A stretch of DNA of 64,000 nucleotides. It comes from Colias croceus. Lineage: Eukaryota > Arthropoda > Insecta > Lepidoptera > Pieridae. The notes under the pieces are model-generated. The model saw only the letters and a list, made by a program, of their open reading frames with translations. It searched no databases and was not told the DNA's origin. This document shows positions 23,401 through 38,400 of the stretch, in pieces. The DNA is taken from NCBI RefSeq assembly GCF_905220415.1, contig NC_059541.1, forward strand, positions 11,482,501 through 11,546,500. Reading direction: 5' to 3'. Made by a program: the position numbers and the translations under genes. Numbering within the stretch: the stretch's first letter is position 1; each line of letters starts with the position of its first letter.

Positions 23401-26400
23401 CGAAGTACGCTGAAATTTTGGCAATCGCACCAAGATGTAGAGAACTGGATGTGACTATTTTTCTATTATCTCTAATATCTTAATAAATATAGCCTTATCT
23501 TGCTTGTAGTAGTTTGATCTAGGTAAAAAGTCAATAGTTTATGGGCGGTGGTGACCACTTACCATCAGGTGGCCCACCTGCCCATTTGCACTTAAAAAAA
23601 AAAACAAGTTTATAGAAAATTTGCGCTGTTGAAATAATTGTAACGATAAGAATTTATAGTAACTACCTAAAAGGTATCATATGTGTATTAAATTGAGTAA
23701 GTATAATAATTATATTATCAAGATTTTTCTATCACTGGTTATAACTAATAATAAGGGAAGTTAAAACAGCTCTCAATATCTATAAATATAGATAACCTCT
23801 GGAAATTCTTATATAAACGTTATATTTAAAAATATCTAATCCGAGCACTTTTCCCAACCTACTTAATCTTTATAATGTCATCCATTTTATAAATAAAATT
23901 CTAAATTTAAATCCTGCAAAATGTCACGTGACGTAAAATACCGCTAGCTATTACTTATTCAAGCTAATAACTGAACAAAAGCCTAGAGTATCATTAAATT
24001 GTACCAAGCGAATGAAATAATAAGTACAATTTGCGATTACATCGACAATGATTGAACAATTAATTAAAATTCACATTGCAATTTTGTAACAACTGCTTTA
24101 TAATGAGGTTAGTTTCTAAGGTTCCGTCGACAAATGGCAAAATTATTTTTTTAAAAATTGAAGTCTAAGGTCGATACGACATAATTCTTATTATTGAAAT
24201 AGTTTCTCATACTGATTAAGATGTTCAAATGGATCCTTTTTGAAAATAAATACTTAAATTTTGAAAAATTTACATATATTTTGAATCATAAATAACAATA
24301 AAAATGAATTTAGTTGTTATATTATAAAAAAAAAACTTACGTAACTTATAATGAATGTCAATACTCGATACTACCACAATTCGCAATACTACCTATCTCA
24401 AAATCTCATCCAGATTTCTATATCCACGTTAATAACATTGGTACAAGTTGGTACGAGGCATGAGCCTCAATTATAATTGTTACGACTAGTGAATATTTTC
24501 GTGAACATCTGCTAATCAAGATTGTCGCAAATTTCATTTGTACTAAGGTTTATTTTTAGTTAAATAGAAAGACATTAGAAAATTTACTTACAAGCATTTA
24601 AATATATTATAAAGAGTTCCTATTGCGTTAATGTCTGACTTATTTATTTTAAAGATTCTCCAAAGAACCCAAATATAATAAATCTGAAAAGTTACACGTC
24701 TATTTTTATAGAGTAGAAAATGCAGTATAAGCTTTTCCATGGAAATTCGATTTTGAGATCGATTATGGAGTTAAAACACATTTTTCAAAAATCTCTTTAA
24801 ATTGTCAATCAAAACACGCAAAGTCGTGGGCGTTTATAAAACAGTTAAATCAAAAATAATTTCAACACGTGTTTTCGCTCGCGCGAGACCTTGATACAAA
24901 TCTTTTCCTACGTTGTTACTCTTCCAACATTTTATTATAATATTATCTACCTAAATATGCCAAAACCTCGTCAATATGTTACCACTTACACAATTACAAC
25001 GAACTTAAAAACTAGGAAAATTATTAAACTACATAATGTGCTAATGTAATGATATCTTGCCGCAATTAGACCTCGACTCCTTAAGGTAGAATAAATCTAC
25101 TTTGAATAAACATGCAATTGGTCTTGTAAATGCTTTGCTCTTTTCTCTATTTAAATGGATTATTCGTCTTTTTAATGAGATTAGTACTAAATATATTGCA
25201 TGGTTGTCATTCTTGAGTGGAGCTGCATATTATGTTATATTTACAGACCTTATAGGCTAATTTTTTTATTGCTTATAATTTATATTGATCATAGACATGT
25301 ATAAATATAATTTCGTAAAGAGCTTTTGAAAAGTTGCCCATGAATTATTTCAAGCCGGGACGTTTTTCTGACTGACCGGTTGGCTTAATTGGTAGTGGCC
25401 CTGCCTTCCAAGCCAGAGGTCGTGGGTTCGATTCCCACCCGGGGCAAATATTTGTGTGATGAACATAGATGTTTGCTCTGTGTCTGGGTGTTAATTATCT
25501 ATATAAGTATTTATTAAAAAAAATATCATAATATTAGTTAGCCATATATATTAGTTTATCAGCCATCTGGTTTCCATAACACATGCGAAAGCTTAGTATG
25601 GGATGAGATCGTGCCGTGTGTGAAAATTGTCCTGAAAAAATATTTTATTTCTTGTCTTTAGGCCTGTTTTCTGTTTTGCTACGAAAATTTCGGGCTAAAC
25701 ATTAATTATTTTAGTTTGTTTTAACTGTAATTAACTACATAGTAATTAATTTCATAGAGTTAAGAAATCAACAAAATCATAAATCTCAAAAACAATTTAT
25801 AAAACGACCTATAATTTATCGTCGAAGAAATAGAAAATGTTTACGAGAATTTGGTTTCATGCCTTTTAACGTTCTATCGAAGTTTCGGGGAAGGAAATCG
25901 TATCATATTAATTTTATGAGCGATGTGAGGAAAAGCCTCAATTTTAATATCTACCAATAACAAAGGAATAATTGCTTTACAACCAAATAAATGTTTAATG
26001 TCACTATAAACGCTTGATTGGTTAAAATGCTGAAATGTTTTGGTCGCTAAGTCGCTTTCTCTGTCCCTATGTCCCTTTGTATGCTTAAATCTTTAAAACT
26101 ACGCAACGGATTTGGATGCGGTTTTTTTAATAGATAGAGTGATTCAAGAGGAAGGTTTTAGTATATAATTTATTGTGTTTTAGACAAAGCGGGAGAAGCC
26201 GCGGGTGGTAAGCTAGCCATTAAATATTCTAAGAAATGTACTTTGAATTCACGCTGACTTGTTCCGAACACAAAAGAAAAGTTACTATTCGGTATACAGA
26301 ATTCTCTTATAAATAAATATGAGTTATTGATTAAACGTCAAGCAAGGAACAACAATACAATGATTCCGAGATTTGGCACGTTCTTAAACAATGCGTAGGG

Positions 26401-29400
26401 CGAAGGGAATTTAATTCAGAGGTATTTAAATGTGTCCCTTGTAGGCATACGTTTACATATCCACTTGTAAAATGTATTTGGCGTGTGTGGAATTTATAAT
26501 AAGCTTCAAGTAAATCGCAACTCATAAATGTTTTGCGGTGAACCGTCTTGGGGTTTCGCAGGGTGACGTATTGGGACCATTTCTTTTGCTTACTTTTAAA
26601 TGTGCGTGTTTTTTTTTTTGATTTTCCTTTATTGTATCCATCTGTTCTTTTGTTCTGTTTACAATTGTTTTTTTGGGTGAAGTATTCAAATCAAAGTTTA
26701 GTATGCATAACGAAGAAATTTTATAATTACACTAAGTACTTAAGTAGGTACCTATTACTACAATAACATACTGTCATAGCTTGTGTATATTTTACAAAAA
26801 TCAATGTAAATTCTGATCTATTCAAACAAATACGAAACGAGGAAAATCCGCAGAATAACACCGGAAGATTGATAAATGTATTTCATAAAAACTCCACAGT
26901 AAGTTAAATATTTGAAGGGTTTATTTGTTAATTTGGAAATATCTCATAAAGCCATTGTTTTGTATCTGGCACGTGCTCAAGATGGCGGTGCGTTACGCGC
27001 AATCTAATTTCAAACGGAATTATTTAAATACTACCCACGCTTCTGTATGAATATCGAGATACTTTTAACGAGGGTGTGAGAGGAATTCTAATGTACTTGC
27101 TTGTGATACGATTTTTTACTAGTCTCAACATTGCATTTTAAACGAATTCATTTAAGAGTAGGTATCGTCCTTACCAAATTTTTATTCGTTGTCTGTTCTG
27201 TCGTCAATGTTTACAATATAGGTCATAGATTAACAGCACCCTATTTTCAAATTAAAGTAAGAGTTCATACTTCAGTGAGTGATTGTTAATTAACTTACTA
27301 TTCCAACAGACAAATATATCCAATTATTATTATCTAAGTTAATACAACGAATCAAAGCAACAAAATATTGACGTCCCTCAGATAGACAACCTAACCTCTT
27401 CACTAATTAACACAATAGCGTCTACAAAAAAGCGAAATCCCAAATCTTACATCATTCGATGTAATTTCAAGCGGGAAACTCAGTAAGCTGAATACAGGGA
27501 AACAGACAGGTGGCAGGCGGATTGCATCGTAGACTAATATTTGATACAATACGAAATAGGTTTAGGAACAGGGTTATAAGTGGATGGATATTTTAGCTCG
27601 GTTGTAGATCCGACTTTTGGTAAACGTCTAGTGGAACGTTTGGTTAAAATCCTTTGTTCTTATTATGATTAGGTTACAAATTATTCTGGTAGCAATTGCA
27701 TTTTGATACGACTGTATCTAAGTTCTTATAACGTTGGAATTAATATGTACCATTAATATGTTTACATTAATTACATTATAAAAAACTTGATCCCGCACCT
27801 TTAATAGTGTGGTATCCACTTAAAAAATCGTCTGCGTACAACCAGGCCTCCAGTTTCTTAATCTCAATGCAATGGCATCATAAAGTTTCGATCAGCTTAT
27901 TTACAGTACTCCAAAATTAATAATGCGCATGCAGATCTTCGCTAATAATCGTATTTCCAGAAACACCCGAATCACCCCGAATCATTGAATCGTAAGTGCC
28001 CTAAACAATGCATGAAGAAAATACATTTAACCACTCTATATACATATCATCTTAGGAGGCTCGCGGAATATGACAGTTACCGAACAATGACGAATTTTTC
28101 TATGCGCATTATTAGTTTGGGAGTACTGTACCTGAAAGAGTACCTAACAAAATTCCATAAAAATAAATTCTTACATACAATAACTTAAAGGAAAATTTCT
28201 GCCTGCATTCTTTATATTCATTAGTTTTTTTTTAAAGTGAAACTTTTATTACATCGTCTCAAACTTTAAAACGATACGTACGATAATTATCGTACAAATA
28301 CGATAATTTTTAGTTAAATGTCTATAGTGTGAAAAAAAGTTTCACTTTTACCGTGGTTTCATAAAACCACACAACATTTTTTTTGGTAAAAGAGTAACAA
28401 AATTCCATACAAACATAAATTCTTAGGATACTTTAAGGACACAATTTCTCCATTATTTAGTTCCTAGATAGCAAATTCAAAATTCACGTCACATTTTTCA
28501 ACCAAGGGGGTATAAATGTGCGTGACCCCGAAGTTGGTTATAAAGGGAAGCTATTGAGGTACGAGCCATAATTCCCGCACTGAGGCCTATCCATTACTAT
28601 CATTCACCGCAGGCTCGGTACAGTTCTTGGTTCTTTTCACGCAGTAAATTAATGTTGGGGCGCACGCGAGCTTTTTTATTTAATATGACGGTGGAAGTGA
28701 CAAGCTTTTTGGTAGTGTTTCGATTTTTGTTTTGATAGGTTAGGATAGGATAGGTACTCACCAAGAATTAGCAGAAATCATTGGTAAATTAGGAAGATAC
28801 ATTCTGATATAACATGATCCATACTAATATTATAAATGCGAAAGTAACTCTGTCTGCCTGTCTGTTACTCAATCACGCCTAAACTACTGAACCAATTTTC
28901 ATGAAATTTGGTATGGAGATATTTTGATACCAGAGAAAGGACATAAGCTACTTTTTATCCCGGGAAAATAACGCGATCCCGGAAATCCCACGGGAACGGG
29001 AACTATGCGGGTTTTTCTTTGACTGCGCGGGCGAAGCCGCGGGCGGAAACCTAGTATTAAATATAGTTTTATGAGACAGACATGTGAAGTTCACATAAAT
29101 TCATAATTTATTGACTTATTTAACTTTAATAAAATAACATTGATATTATAAATGTAAAATTAACTCTATCTGTCCACTGAACGGATTGGGATGAAATGGG
29201 CTTTGTTTCGTCTATCCCACAGGAACGGGAACTATGCGGATTTTTCTTTGGGCGAAGACACAGACGGAAAGCTACTAAATATAAAATGTATTACCCCAAT
29301 AATATGTGAACTAAAACGAGTAGTAAAGAATAATCGTTTATACCTTGTACCATAAAACTCGTGGTGATTTTGTCATGCTTACATTTACTGCTGTGCCAAT

Positions 29401-32400
29401 CAGTGACAGTCGCAGAAATATAATTTTGTATAACTTGCGATGTCGCAATTAGTGCTCAAATTGTACTAACGCTAAACCTAGGTTTTATGCCTCATTTACA
29501 TTTTAATTATGTGAGGTCAATGGATGTTTTATTGCCTGAAATATTTTTATATTGAAATAAGGAAATTATTATGTAGAAATAGTAATTTACGGTAGGTCAA
29601 TGAACGTAATTAAAAGTAATATTTTTAATAATGTTAACTTTATAAGAAAATCAGTATGTAATAACGTCCCTCGAAAAAGCCTTTTCCACTTTTTAATGTA
29701 ATTATAATCATGAATGATTAGATGCATGGATGTTTGTCACTAAATCACACCGAACAGATGCAATTCAACACGGACATAAATTTTTAATATTGAACAGCAA
29801 AAAAGGATGAATACAAAAAAGTATTCATACTTTTTTTAAATTTCTCCACCATAAAATGGCAAGATTAAACTATAATTTATTTATGGAGATTTTCAGAATT
29901 TTAATATAGTTAACTCACCCCATACTCATATCTTATTCCCTCACGAAATTCCAACCCCATAAAGATTGGAATACACTTGGGATTACACCCAAACGAGTTT
30001 AAACTACGAAATATACATTTTTAAATCAACATAATTAAATGTAACCTCGTTAAATATCTCTTAACCTAGAGAAACGCTTTATAGAATATTAAAATAATTG
30101 CTTGGTTCAAATTCAAAGAGAGTTTAAAAATAAAAATAAAATAAAAAGTTGAAAAAACTGGACGTTGAAGAGTTCGTCAATTTATTTTTATACCTTTATT
30201 ATAAGCAGTTAAAACCAACACGCCCTCTAATATTATCACTATAAGTTTATTATGACTTTACATATAGACTAGCTCCGCGGTTTCACCCGCATTTCTCCGC
30301 TCCTGTTGGTCTTAGCGTGATGATACATTATAGCATATATCCTCGATAAATGGGCTATCTACAACAAACAAACTCTTCAGCTATATAATATTAGTATAGA
30401 TGTGATGTCATATAATCTAACGGTGCATTTACATCAAACGAACATAGAGCTAGAGCTAGAGAAAGAACATTCTTTCTTGAGTTTATGCTCTACGCCTGTT
30501 TACACTATAACATAGTCGGGTTAGAATGAGCATTCACTCGTTTGATATAAATGCACCATTACCTCTACAATGAATTTACCTAAAGTTTTTCCCAAGAATA
30601 TTAATTTTAAATCTGCACGTTACCTAAATTCAATATACTTATTGTTAGTCATTCATAAGTAACATCTTATAATTGATAGACAAATTCTTATCTCCTAATA
30701 ATATTAAGGCCTGAATCGGGTAGGGTTCCCTTTTAATACCGAAAATTAACTCTAGTTATAACCGTTTTTCTTCTTAGATTCTTAATGTACATATCTAAAA
30801 AAAAATGTATATTAAAGTTTCGAATATGATAAAGGGCATGGTTGTTTGAATTTGTTTATTTTACAATCAGGTTTTTTGGAAAAAAATCATGAATTGAGTT
30901 CGATTTTTGGCCTTTAAACCAAAACGCTAAGTCAATATTACGTCAATTATTGTAGTGTTTTTACAGTGTGTTTATGAAATTGAAACACAGGGCATGGTTG
31001 TTTTAAATTTTGAATCAATATCCAAATATCTTTTTAAATAATTTTTATACGTACTTTTACTACGGTAGATTCGCGCCGGTCCCCCGATCCCGCCTTGTAA
31101 ATCGTCGCCAAGGTCGCTAGCCCCTATTAACGCCTTAAATATACGTTAATATACCTCAATATTTACGAACGCTTAAGCCTCTTCAGAAACATTAAATAAT
31201 ATTAGCGAGATATTGTTCAAACAATTACCCAGCACAATTACCAGCCATTAATTATTAACGTTCATTTATAATGTAACGACACGACCGATAAATAAATTAT
31301 TATTGGCCAACATTTTATTGGGGATTCGCCAAATTAATTTCAACCCTAGTCCCATATAATAAGCCCCGTAATGGCTCGACAAAGCCCCGTTCACCAACTT
31401 ATACCATTCATTATGAAACCTTTGCGATAGAGGCCAAATATTCAGTACCTTTTCTATTATTACTTGAACTTGGAAAATAATCTAAATTGTTATCCAGGTT
31501 TATGATTATGTGGTATTGTAGACACGGAGGAGAAATTGAATACCTAGATAGAGTAGGCTTTAGTACGTAAGCCATCTTAGTGCCTAGTATAATAGCTTTC
31601 ATAGTTCTTACATTAAATTTAGTGGAGGTATCTTAAATAAAAAATCCTTTTATGGTCCAACAATGAGCCCGTATCATGTAACCTAAATTTGATAATTATA
31701 GCCGCTTAAAGGGTTGACCAGAGGAGGAATAAATAATTTTAAAATAATTTGAGTTAAATGATGACATTATGGTTTTATGTAGAGCATAAATCCCGCATAT
31801 GTATCCTTAACAGGGTCCTGAATTAAACGTTCTTCTTCTCGAAAATACAAAATTTCTTAATTTAATTTTTAAACTCGTTCAGCCATTTGGTTTGATCTGT
31901 GTTTGTAATTTGAACAAGCAGAACTTAATTTTTTTTTTGTTTATAACATTGTTTATAACTGTTTTAGTAGCCTTTTTGTATTTTATACTTTTACATGAAT
32001 ATATATTGCAGTTTGTAATTAATTGTAACTGTAATTTCTGCACAATCTAGTTTCATAATAATATTATCAAAAATCAATACGAAATTCACGTGAAATTTTT
32101 CTTCATTCGCTATCTGATACAAGTCAAAATAAAGAATCGAAAAGAATGCAATAGCGTTTACTGATTGAAAAGCTTTAAAGGAAACAAAAACACACCATTT
32201 AAAGTCAATCCTGAACCATAAATACGGCTATAAAGTTAAAAATAAAGGTATAAACTTCGAAACACCGAACAATACGCGCACGATACGGCTTTTAAAATCA
32301 TAATTTGAACGACAATTAGTTACTGGATATCGGAAAGCTGAAAGTCATGTGGTCCTTTATTCTATTGGAGAGTGGTACGTGGTATCACTTTTGTATGAAA

Positions 32401-35400
32401 GTGAATGTTGAGGATAATATGTATCGATAATAAATAACATTTTAGTGACAGAAATTAGACCACCTAAAATATCACATATCTTCGAAAAGGATCGCTCGGG
32501 TAGTCTTTCTTTTATTTTCTTGTGCAAAGTCCCGGTCCGCTGTGTATGGAGCATATTAATTCATTATTTATTTCTTGGGTTAATTTTCTTTAAGATTTCC
32601 GATATGTTATGGTTAAATCCACCGAGATTCAAACTCTTGGCTCATGCAATACCAAAGAGGTGGCCTCAAATTTTGGCATATTATCTTTCACTACGTATCG
32701 TTCAGAAACTATTTATACCCGGCAAAGTATAATTATGTTAGAAGTAGAAGAAAACATTATACATCCATCAAGCGGCTATATTATTATTAAGGCGTGTACA
32801 CATCAAAGCCCTGCATTACGGGTCGTAGGACGGTATAATTATGTCAATACAGAGAGTCAACAAGGCTGATCATTCAAATGAAGATTTATTTCGGGCATGA
32901 CGTAGAATTTATACTTTAGAGGTCTGCAAATTTCTCCTCAAACATTCCACATTTCAAGACATTATTTAGGGACAGGGTTAGGTTGTATTTACGTACAGGA
33001 TTTTAGATAAACGTAGCCTAGATGTATACTATCTGAACATAAATTATAGCTGCTAAACAAACTTATAAGAATACTGTGAGCTGTGCACATCTGAAAATGC
33101 CGAAGTATTTCTAACCAATGACGATAATGTTATCGTGTGCATACCTTATAATATGTTGATATTAGGATTCCACAAACAATACGAGGGTTTCAATATTCAA
33201 TTTAAAACACCATTCTACAGTTTACTATAAATCTAAACAAACGAAGTCAACCAATTCTAAACCAATCCGTACCGCACTATGACAATTGACACTGTTTATC
33301 CATGATCAAACAACAATTTAGTGGATGCATTTTCAATCATTGAAGCTCGCACGGTATGCTTGTTATTACAGGCTTAGCCGAGCACTTATTGCATTGTTTC
33401 AGAGACACGCTTGCCAATTTCTCGCTAGAACAGTTCACGGTTTTTGCTTAGGACTTTTCCGATAGCTAGTTTTAAATTGAAGTTTGTTTTGGGTGTGGTT
33501 ATAATTGGAAATTTCTATAGAAGCGTTGTGGCTAGATTTAATAATAATATGTATAATAGGTATATGTAGGATTAATTTTTATTTTCCATTCAAAAGTTTT
33601 GTTTCTGCTGACTAGAGATATGTAGGATACCTCTGAAGAACATTGATCAATAAGCATAAGAAGATTTGAGATAAGGAAGAGTCGTGTGTAATGCTTTTTT
33701 TCATCATAAATAAAGGTCTTAGTAAAGCAATGGATTTATTACAAAAGATCTAAATAACTGACTACAAATTTTAGCAAAGTTGCAGTTAAAGTTTATAGGA
33801 ACATGAACGATTAACGTGGAACATTCCTCATATCTTAACCACATTATGACGTCACAACCCGAGTTAAATCATCAGTAAGTATCCGAACAAGCGCTAGCCT
33901 GAAAATGATTCTATAGATGCCAAAGATTTTCAATATTTCAGCCTTCACTCTGGAAGCAAAAGTAGGTTGACACGTAGGCTATATCTCAGCTGTGACATTT
34001 AGTGAAGCGGAAAACTACGTTAGGTTTTATGTGCCCGACTCCGGGTTGTTTAAGTGTGATGTCTGAATTTGTGGCGGCAAAATGTCCGGAATTAGACGAT
34101 CTTAGGTTTTGTGGAGCTTTCTTTATCATCGAGATAAGAGTTAAGATCCTAGTTACAGGTAATGCTTCGAATGATGTATGATTTGGAATGTTTTTCGTAA
34201 ATTACCTTCGACCATTTGTAAGGATTTAGGAGCATTTTTTCAGGATCTTGTTATTTGTCTGTTTGGTACTATACCAAATGTTTCGTTATTTAAGACTAAA
34301 AAAAAAATCTATACTAATATTATATAGCTGAAGAGTTTGTTTGTTTGTTTGAACGCACTTATCTCGGGAACAACTGTTCCGATTTGAAAAATTGTCTCGG
34401 TGTTAGATAGCCCATTTATCGAGGAAGGCTATAGGCATGCTAAGACCAATAGGAGCGGAGCACTGCGGGTAAAACCGCACAGCTATAAGTGTGTAATAAT
34501 AAAGCTCTATGTTCCTGAAATAGAAGAGAGATATTTCTATTTTTAGTTGAGGAAATAACGTTTTCTTTTATTTCTGTAATTAAACGCATATTTCCAATTT
34601 TACTGACACATTTAGCAATGTAATACGTTCTACAATCTGTATTAATAATTTATACCTAACCATTTTGGTGAGATTAAATTGTACGATGATTTCCAATATT
34701 GAAATCATGACTCGATACCATTATGCAAATCATAATATGTGCCTAAGGGAGATTAATATTAGTCGTATATCATTAAACGAAATGAAATTTATTGATCTAA
34801 GCCAGTTGTTATATATCGTTGGTGCGTTTTATGTTATATTGTGTTTTTCTTTTCTTCTTTCTTCTTCTTATTTTCTACCAACCTAACCATTATAAATTTT
34901 ATTGTTAATATACAAGGTGGTGCTGACAATACGACAATAAATTAAACTACGCATATCTCAACACATTTTCAGTCTACTATATAAAAATTATTTGAATATA
35001 CGCAGTAGTTTAGTCACAGGGAATTATTTTTCATTTTTAAAATTTGCAACATGATGTATACAGGTTGATGACCGCCGCATCGGTATAAACATAAAAAGAT
35101 AACATGTAGAATAATGTTTATCTTCAGCAAAGGGAAACCTTTTACTCGTCTACCTTTTAACTACTAAACACTAAAAAAATTAAGGTAGTTAGTATCAGTA
35201 AATACTAATAGTAGACTTAAAATGTTTTAAATAGTAGCCAAAGCAGCTAAAAGTTTATTATTAATGCCGCATTTAAAAAGTTATGTCAGATAAATGTCGC
35301 ATTTGGGTGCGGACTGTGAGACAAAACAATAATGAAGGAATCGCGTGTATTAAAACATAACAAAACTTCAAGGATACTTTGATAATGTTTTTTGTATTCG

Positions 35401-38400
35401 TTTAAATAAATTCTATACCGAAATGTTCTTCATTAATGTTTTATTAAATACTATCTCTACCCTATTAGGTGGATCTTAGGCAGGTAGTTCAGTATGATAA
35501 AATCCTACCTCATGATCAAATAACACTTATTAGCTGTCCCTTTTCCATGATAAAATTAGTTTTCTATGTAATGGGATATCTTACACCACAATTTATTTTA
35601 TAATTCGAATCAATAGAAAAACTGATGTACCTCTTAATCACATTTTTCGGGACATATAAAAAATATCGTTATTATATTAGTTACCAAAGGTTCACCACAC
35701 CTGACTATGTTCATTACGGTCGAATGCTTCAAATTAGTGTAGCAATGTAATGCTCATAAATGAAAGCTTATAATCGTTTTGTTGCGGTTTCGCTGACTGA
35801 ATCAGCAATGCTAAATTATTGTTAGTGAATATGCCAATATTAGCTTTATATTAATGAAGCTAGATTATACACTAACGTTATGAAAAAGTTATTCTGATGT
35901 GTATGGTTAATTATCTATTTACATTAGAATTTCTTGTTTTAATACTGAATGGTTTTGCTCTTTCTTGTTTAATCTCTTTTTTTGTTTTTCTTGGCTCTTA
36001 GAAATGTTCATTTTCCTCTTTTTGTTCAACTTACCACAGCTGTAAAAAGGTTGCCTTCTGTCCGACTATTTAAGAAAGAAGCATTTGTTAAGAATAAATA
36101 TTTACATCATCACTGCAAAGCATACTTAATAATCAAATTCTTATTCCAACAGGAAATACAAAATTCATTCCTAACCTAAAGCACCATTTACACTATCGCA
36201 AAAAGTGGCGCTAAATCGCGAGGTGCCGTGAACAGAAGTATCTCGAAGCTCATTACGCGCGCTCCGGTCGCCCGTAAATTACTGACCCGTCATTTCGTCG
36301 GGATTTAGTAAACTAAACTACAGTAATGTCTATTGTACGTCCGCAGGTTTCAGTGCAATTTGTGGCGCATTTGCGGCTCCGGCGGTCAAATTTAAACACT
36401 TTTACGCTTGAAGTCATATTGTCTCTTTGTGTATATTTGCCTTTGTTATCGGAGTGACTTGAACATAATTTATGCAAGCTTTTCAAGTTTAGTCGGATGT
36501 GCCTTGCTTTGAAATTGGTACTTAGTAAGTAACGATTTTGGATTCTGTCTTTGTGTATAAACCACTTAACCGATTTTAACGAAAGTTGAACTAAATAAAG
36601 TAACGAAAGGAAAGAGTTCGAACTCGGTGAATACGAAAAAGAACTGCTATGAATCTGGTAGCACCTAAGGACCAAGCATATCCTGTAAAGAAAATTAATC
36701 AGTGTAACAGATTTTAAATGCTACTACTGACTAGTGATACTAAATTTAGCTTATGCCCGTTTTCACCAACAACCCGTAAAATTTAAGTGTCACCTAAGTC
36801 ACTTTAGGGGATACCTAACGTAAAATTTGCTTTCACCGACGGATAAGTGTCACTTATATCGTTAGGTAGCCCTTAAAATTTAGGGGGTGAATATTCGATC
36901 CCCTAACGTTTAAGTGACAGATATTTATCCTATTTAACGTATTAAAAATGGATAGCGACGACGATACAAATATTTAGAAGCAATTGAAGTTATAGAATTA
37001 TAAAATAACCGAGTTTTGTTAAGGCGAACGCGAATTTACTGCGAAAGATCAAAAGGATTAAAAAAAATATGATGACAGATAAATTTTGTACACGTTTTCT
37101 CTTTTCTGCCATTATTCTTTATACCTATTATAATAACAAACACCAAAGAAAAATAACACGAATCAAACAATGAATGCAACCGGCAACAAAATCAAAAAAC
37201 CTAAATAATTTCACGAAGTAACTTGAGTCACGCGATGACATTGTCATTTGTCATTAAAAATGTCACTGTGAAGTTTGATTTTAGACAAAATATAAAAAGT
37301 TGTGTTTTTTTATGGTTTTATATATTTTTAAGGTAACAAACTCAATATTTACACATAAACTAAGTAAAATCAAGTGATTTTTCAACTAAATATCAATAGA
37401 ATCCTATAGTCGATACACTTTTCGACTAACATTGCGTAGCATCCCCACACTAAACGTCACTTAACTAGGGCTCTCTTATTTAGGTGACCCTTAGGATGGT
37501 GAAACAGAATTTAGGTTAGGTAGTGATTTGAAGGGTCCCTTAAAATAAGGAACCCTTACTTAGGAGACTGTTTAGGGGTCACTGGTGAAATCGGGCATCA
37601 ATAAAGTTTTACAGTAGGTATCCCATAATTTTGTCTCCATTTTGCTTTTAAACCCTTCATATAAATAGTTCTAAACTTCCTCAGGACACGTCTGAAACTC
37701 TGTCAATATTTTAGTTTGCAACAAAAAATAACTTGAGTAAAACTAGTATCGGGAAAAAAGCCTCTCCGAGATAAAATTAAGAGGTCCAGCTGCTGCCGGA
37801 ATGTAGGGTTGTCAGCTATATAAAATAAATCACTAAAAATATTTTGTTTTATAAAGTTTAATTTGGAATTTATTTAAATAATGTTTAAAATTCAACTTCT
37901 GTTTCATATTATAATAACGAAACGAAACCAATTTCACTTGTTTTCGTTGAATACGATTTCATGATATTTCAGGGGATAATAATATCACAGATTTTTTGTT
38001 CGCTCTACATTTCTATTTATTTCGATAATTTTGACTTATGAAATATTTTTAACCGACTTCAAAAAAAAGGAGGAGGTTTGATAACCTCCTCCTTTTTTTG
38101 GCCGGTATATTTTTTTTTTTTATGTATGTACACCGATTACTCCGAGGTTTCTGAACCGATTTACGTGATTCTTTTTTCGTTCGATGCGGGATGGTGTCGA
38201 ATTGGTCCCATAAAAATTTTATTCGGATAGGCCTAGTAGTTTTTATTTTATGAGCATTTTTGTCTGTAGGTATTTGTAAATTTTGCAAGTGCAAGTTTGA
38301 AGTCGGTTGTTTTTAACGCAGTTATCACTTGTTCATATAACTATTGGGGAGGGCTATGGGAGGGCAATGATCAAGTTCAAATATTTTCCTATGATAATTC

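Noticed and set aside
25374..25446. tRNA-Gly(TCC) gene
   Set aside because: The T arm is sound but acceptor and anticodon stems mispair, and a SINE body follows. Called a SINE head.
36313..36675. 120-codon minus-strand frame
   Set aside because: No motif, Ser/Leu-rich low-information start, and part of the plus strand resembles a repeat body (AACCACTTAACCGATTTTAAC). Treated as chance.
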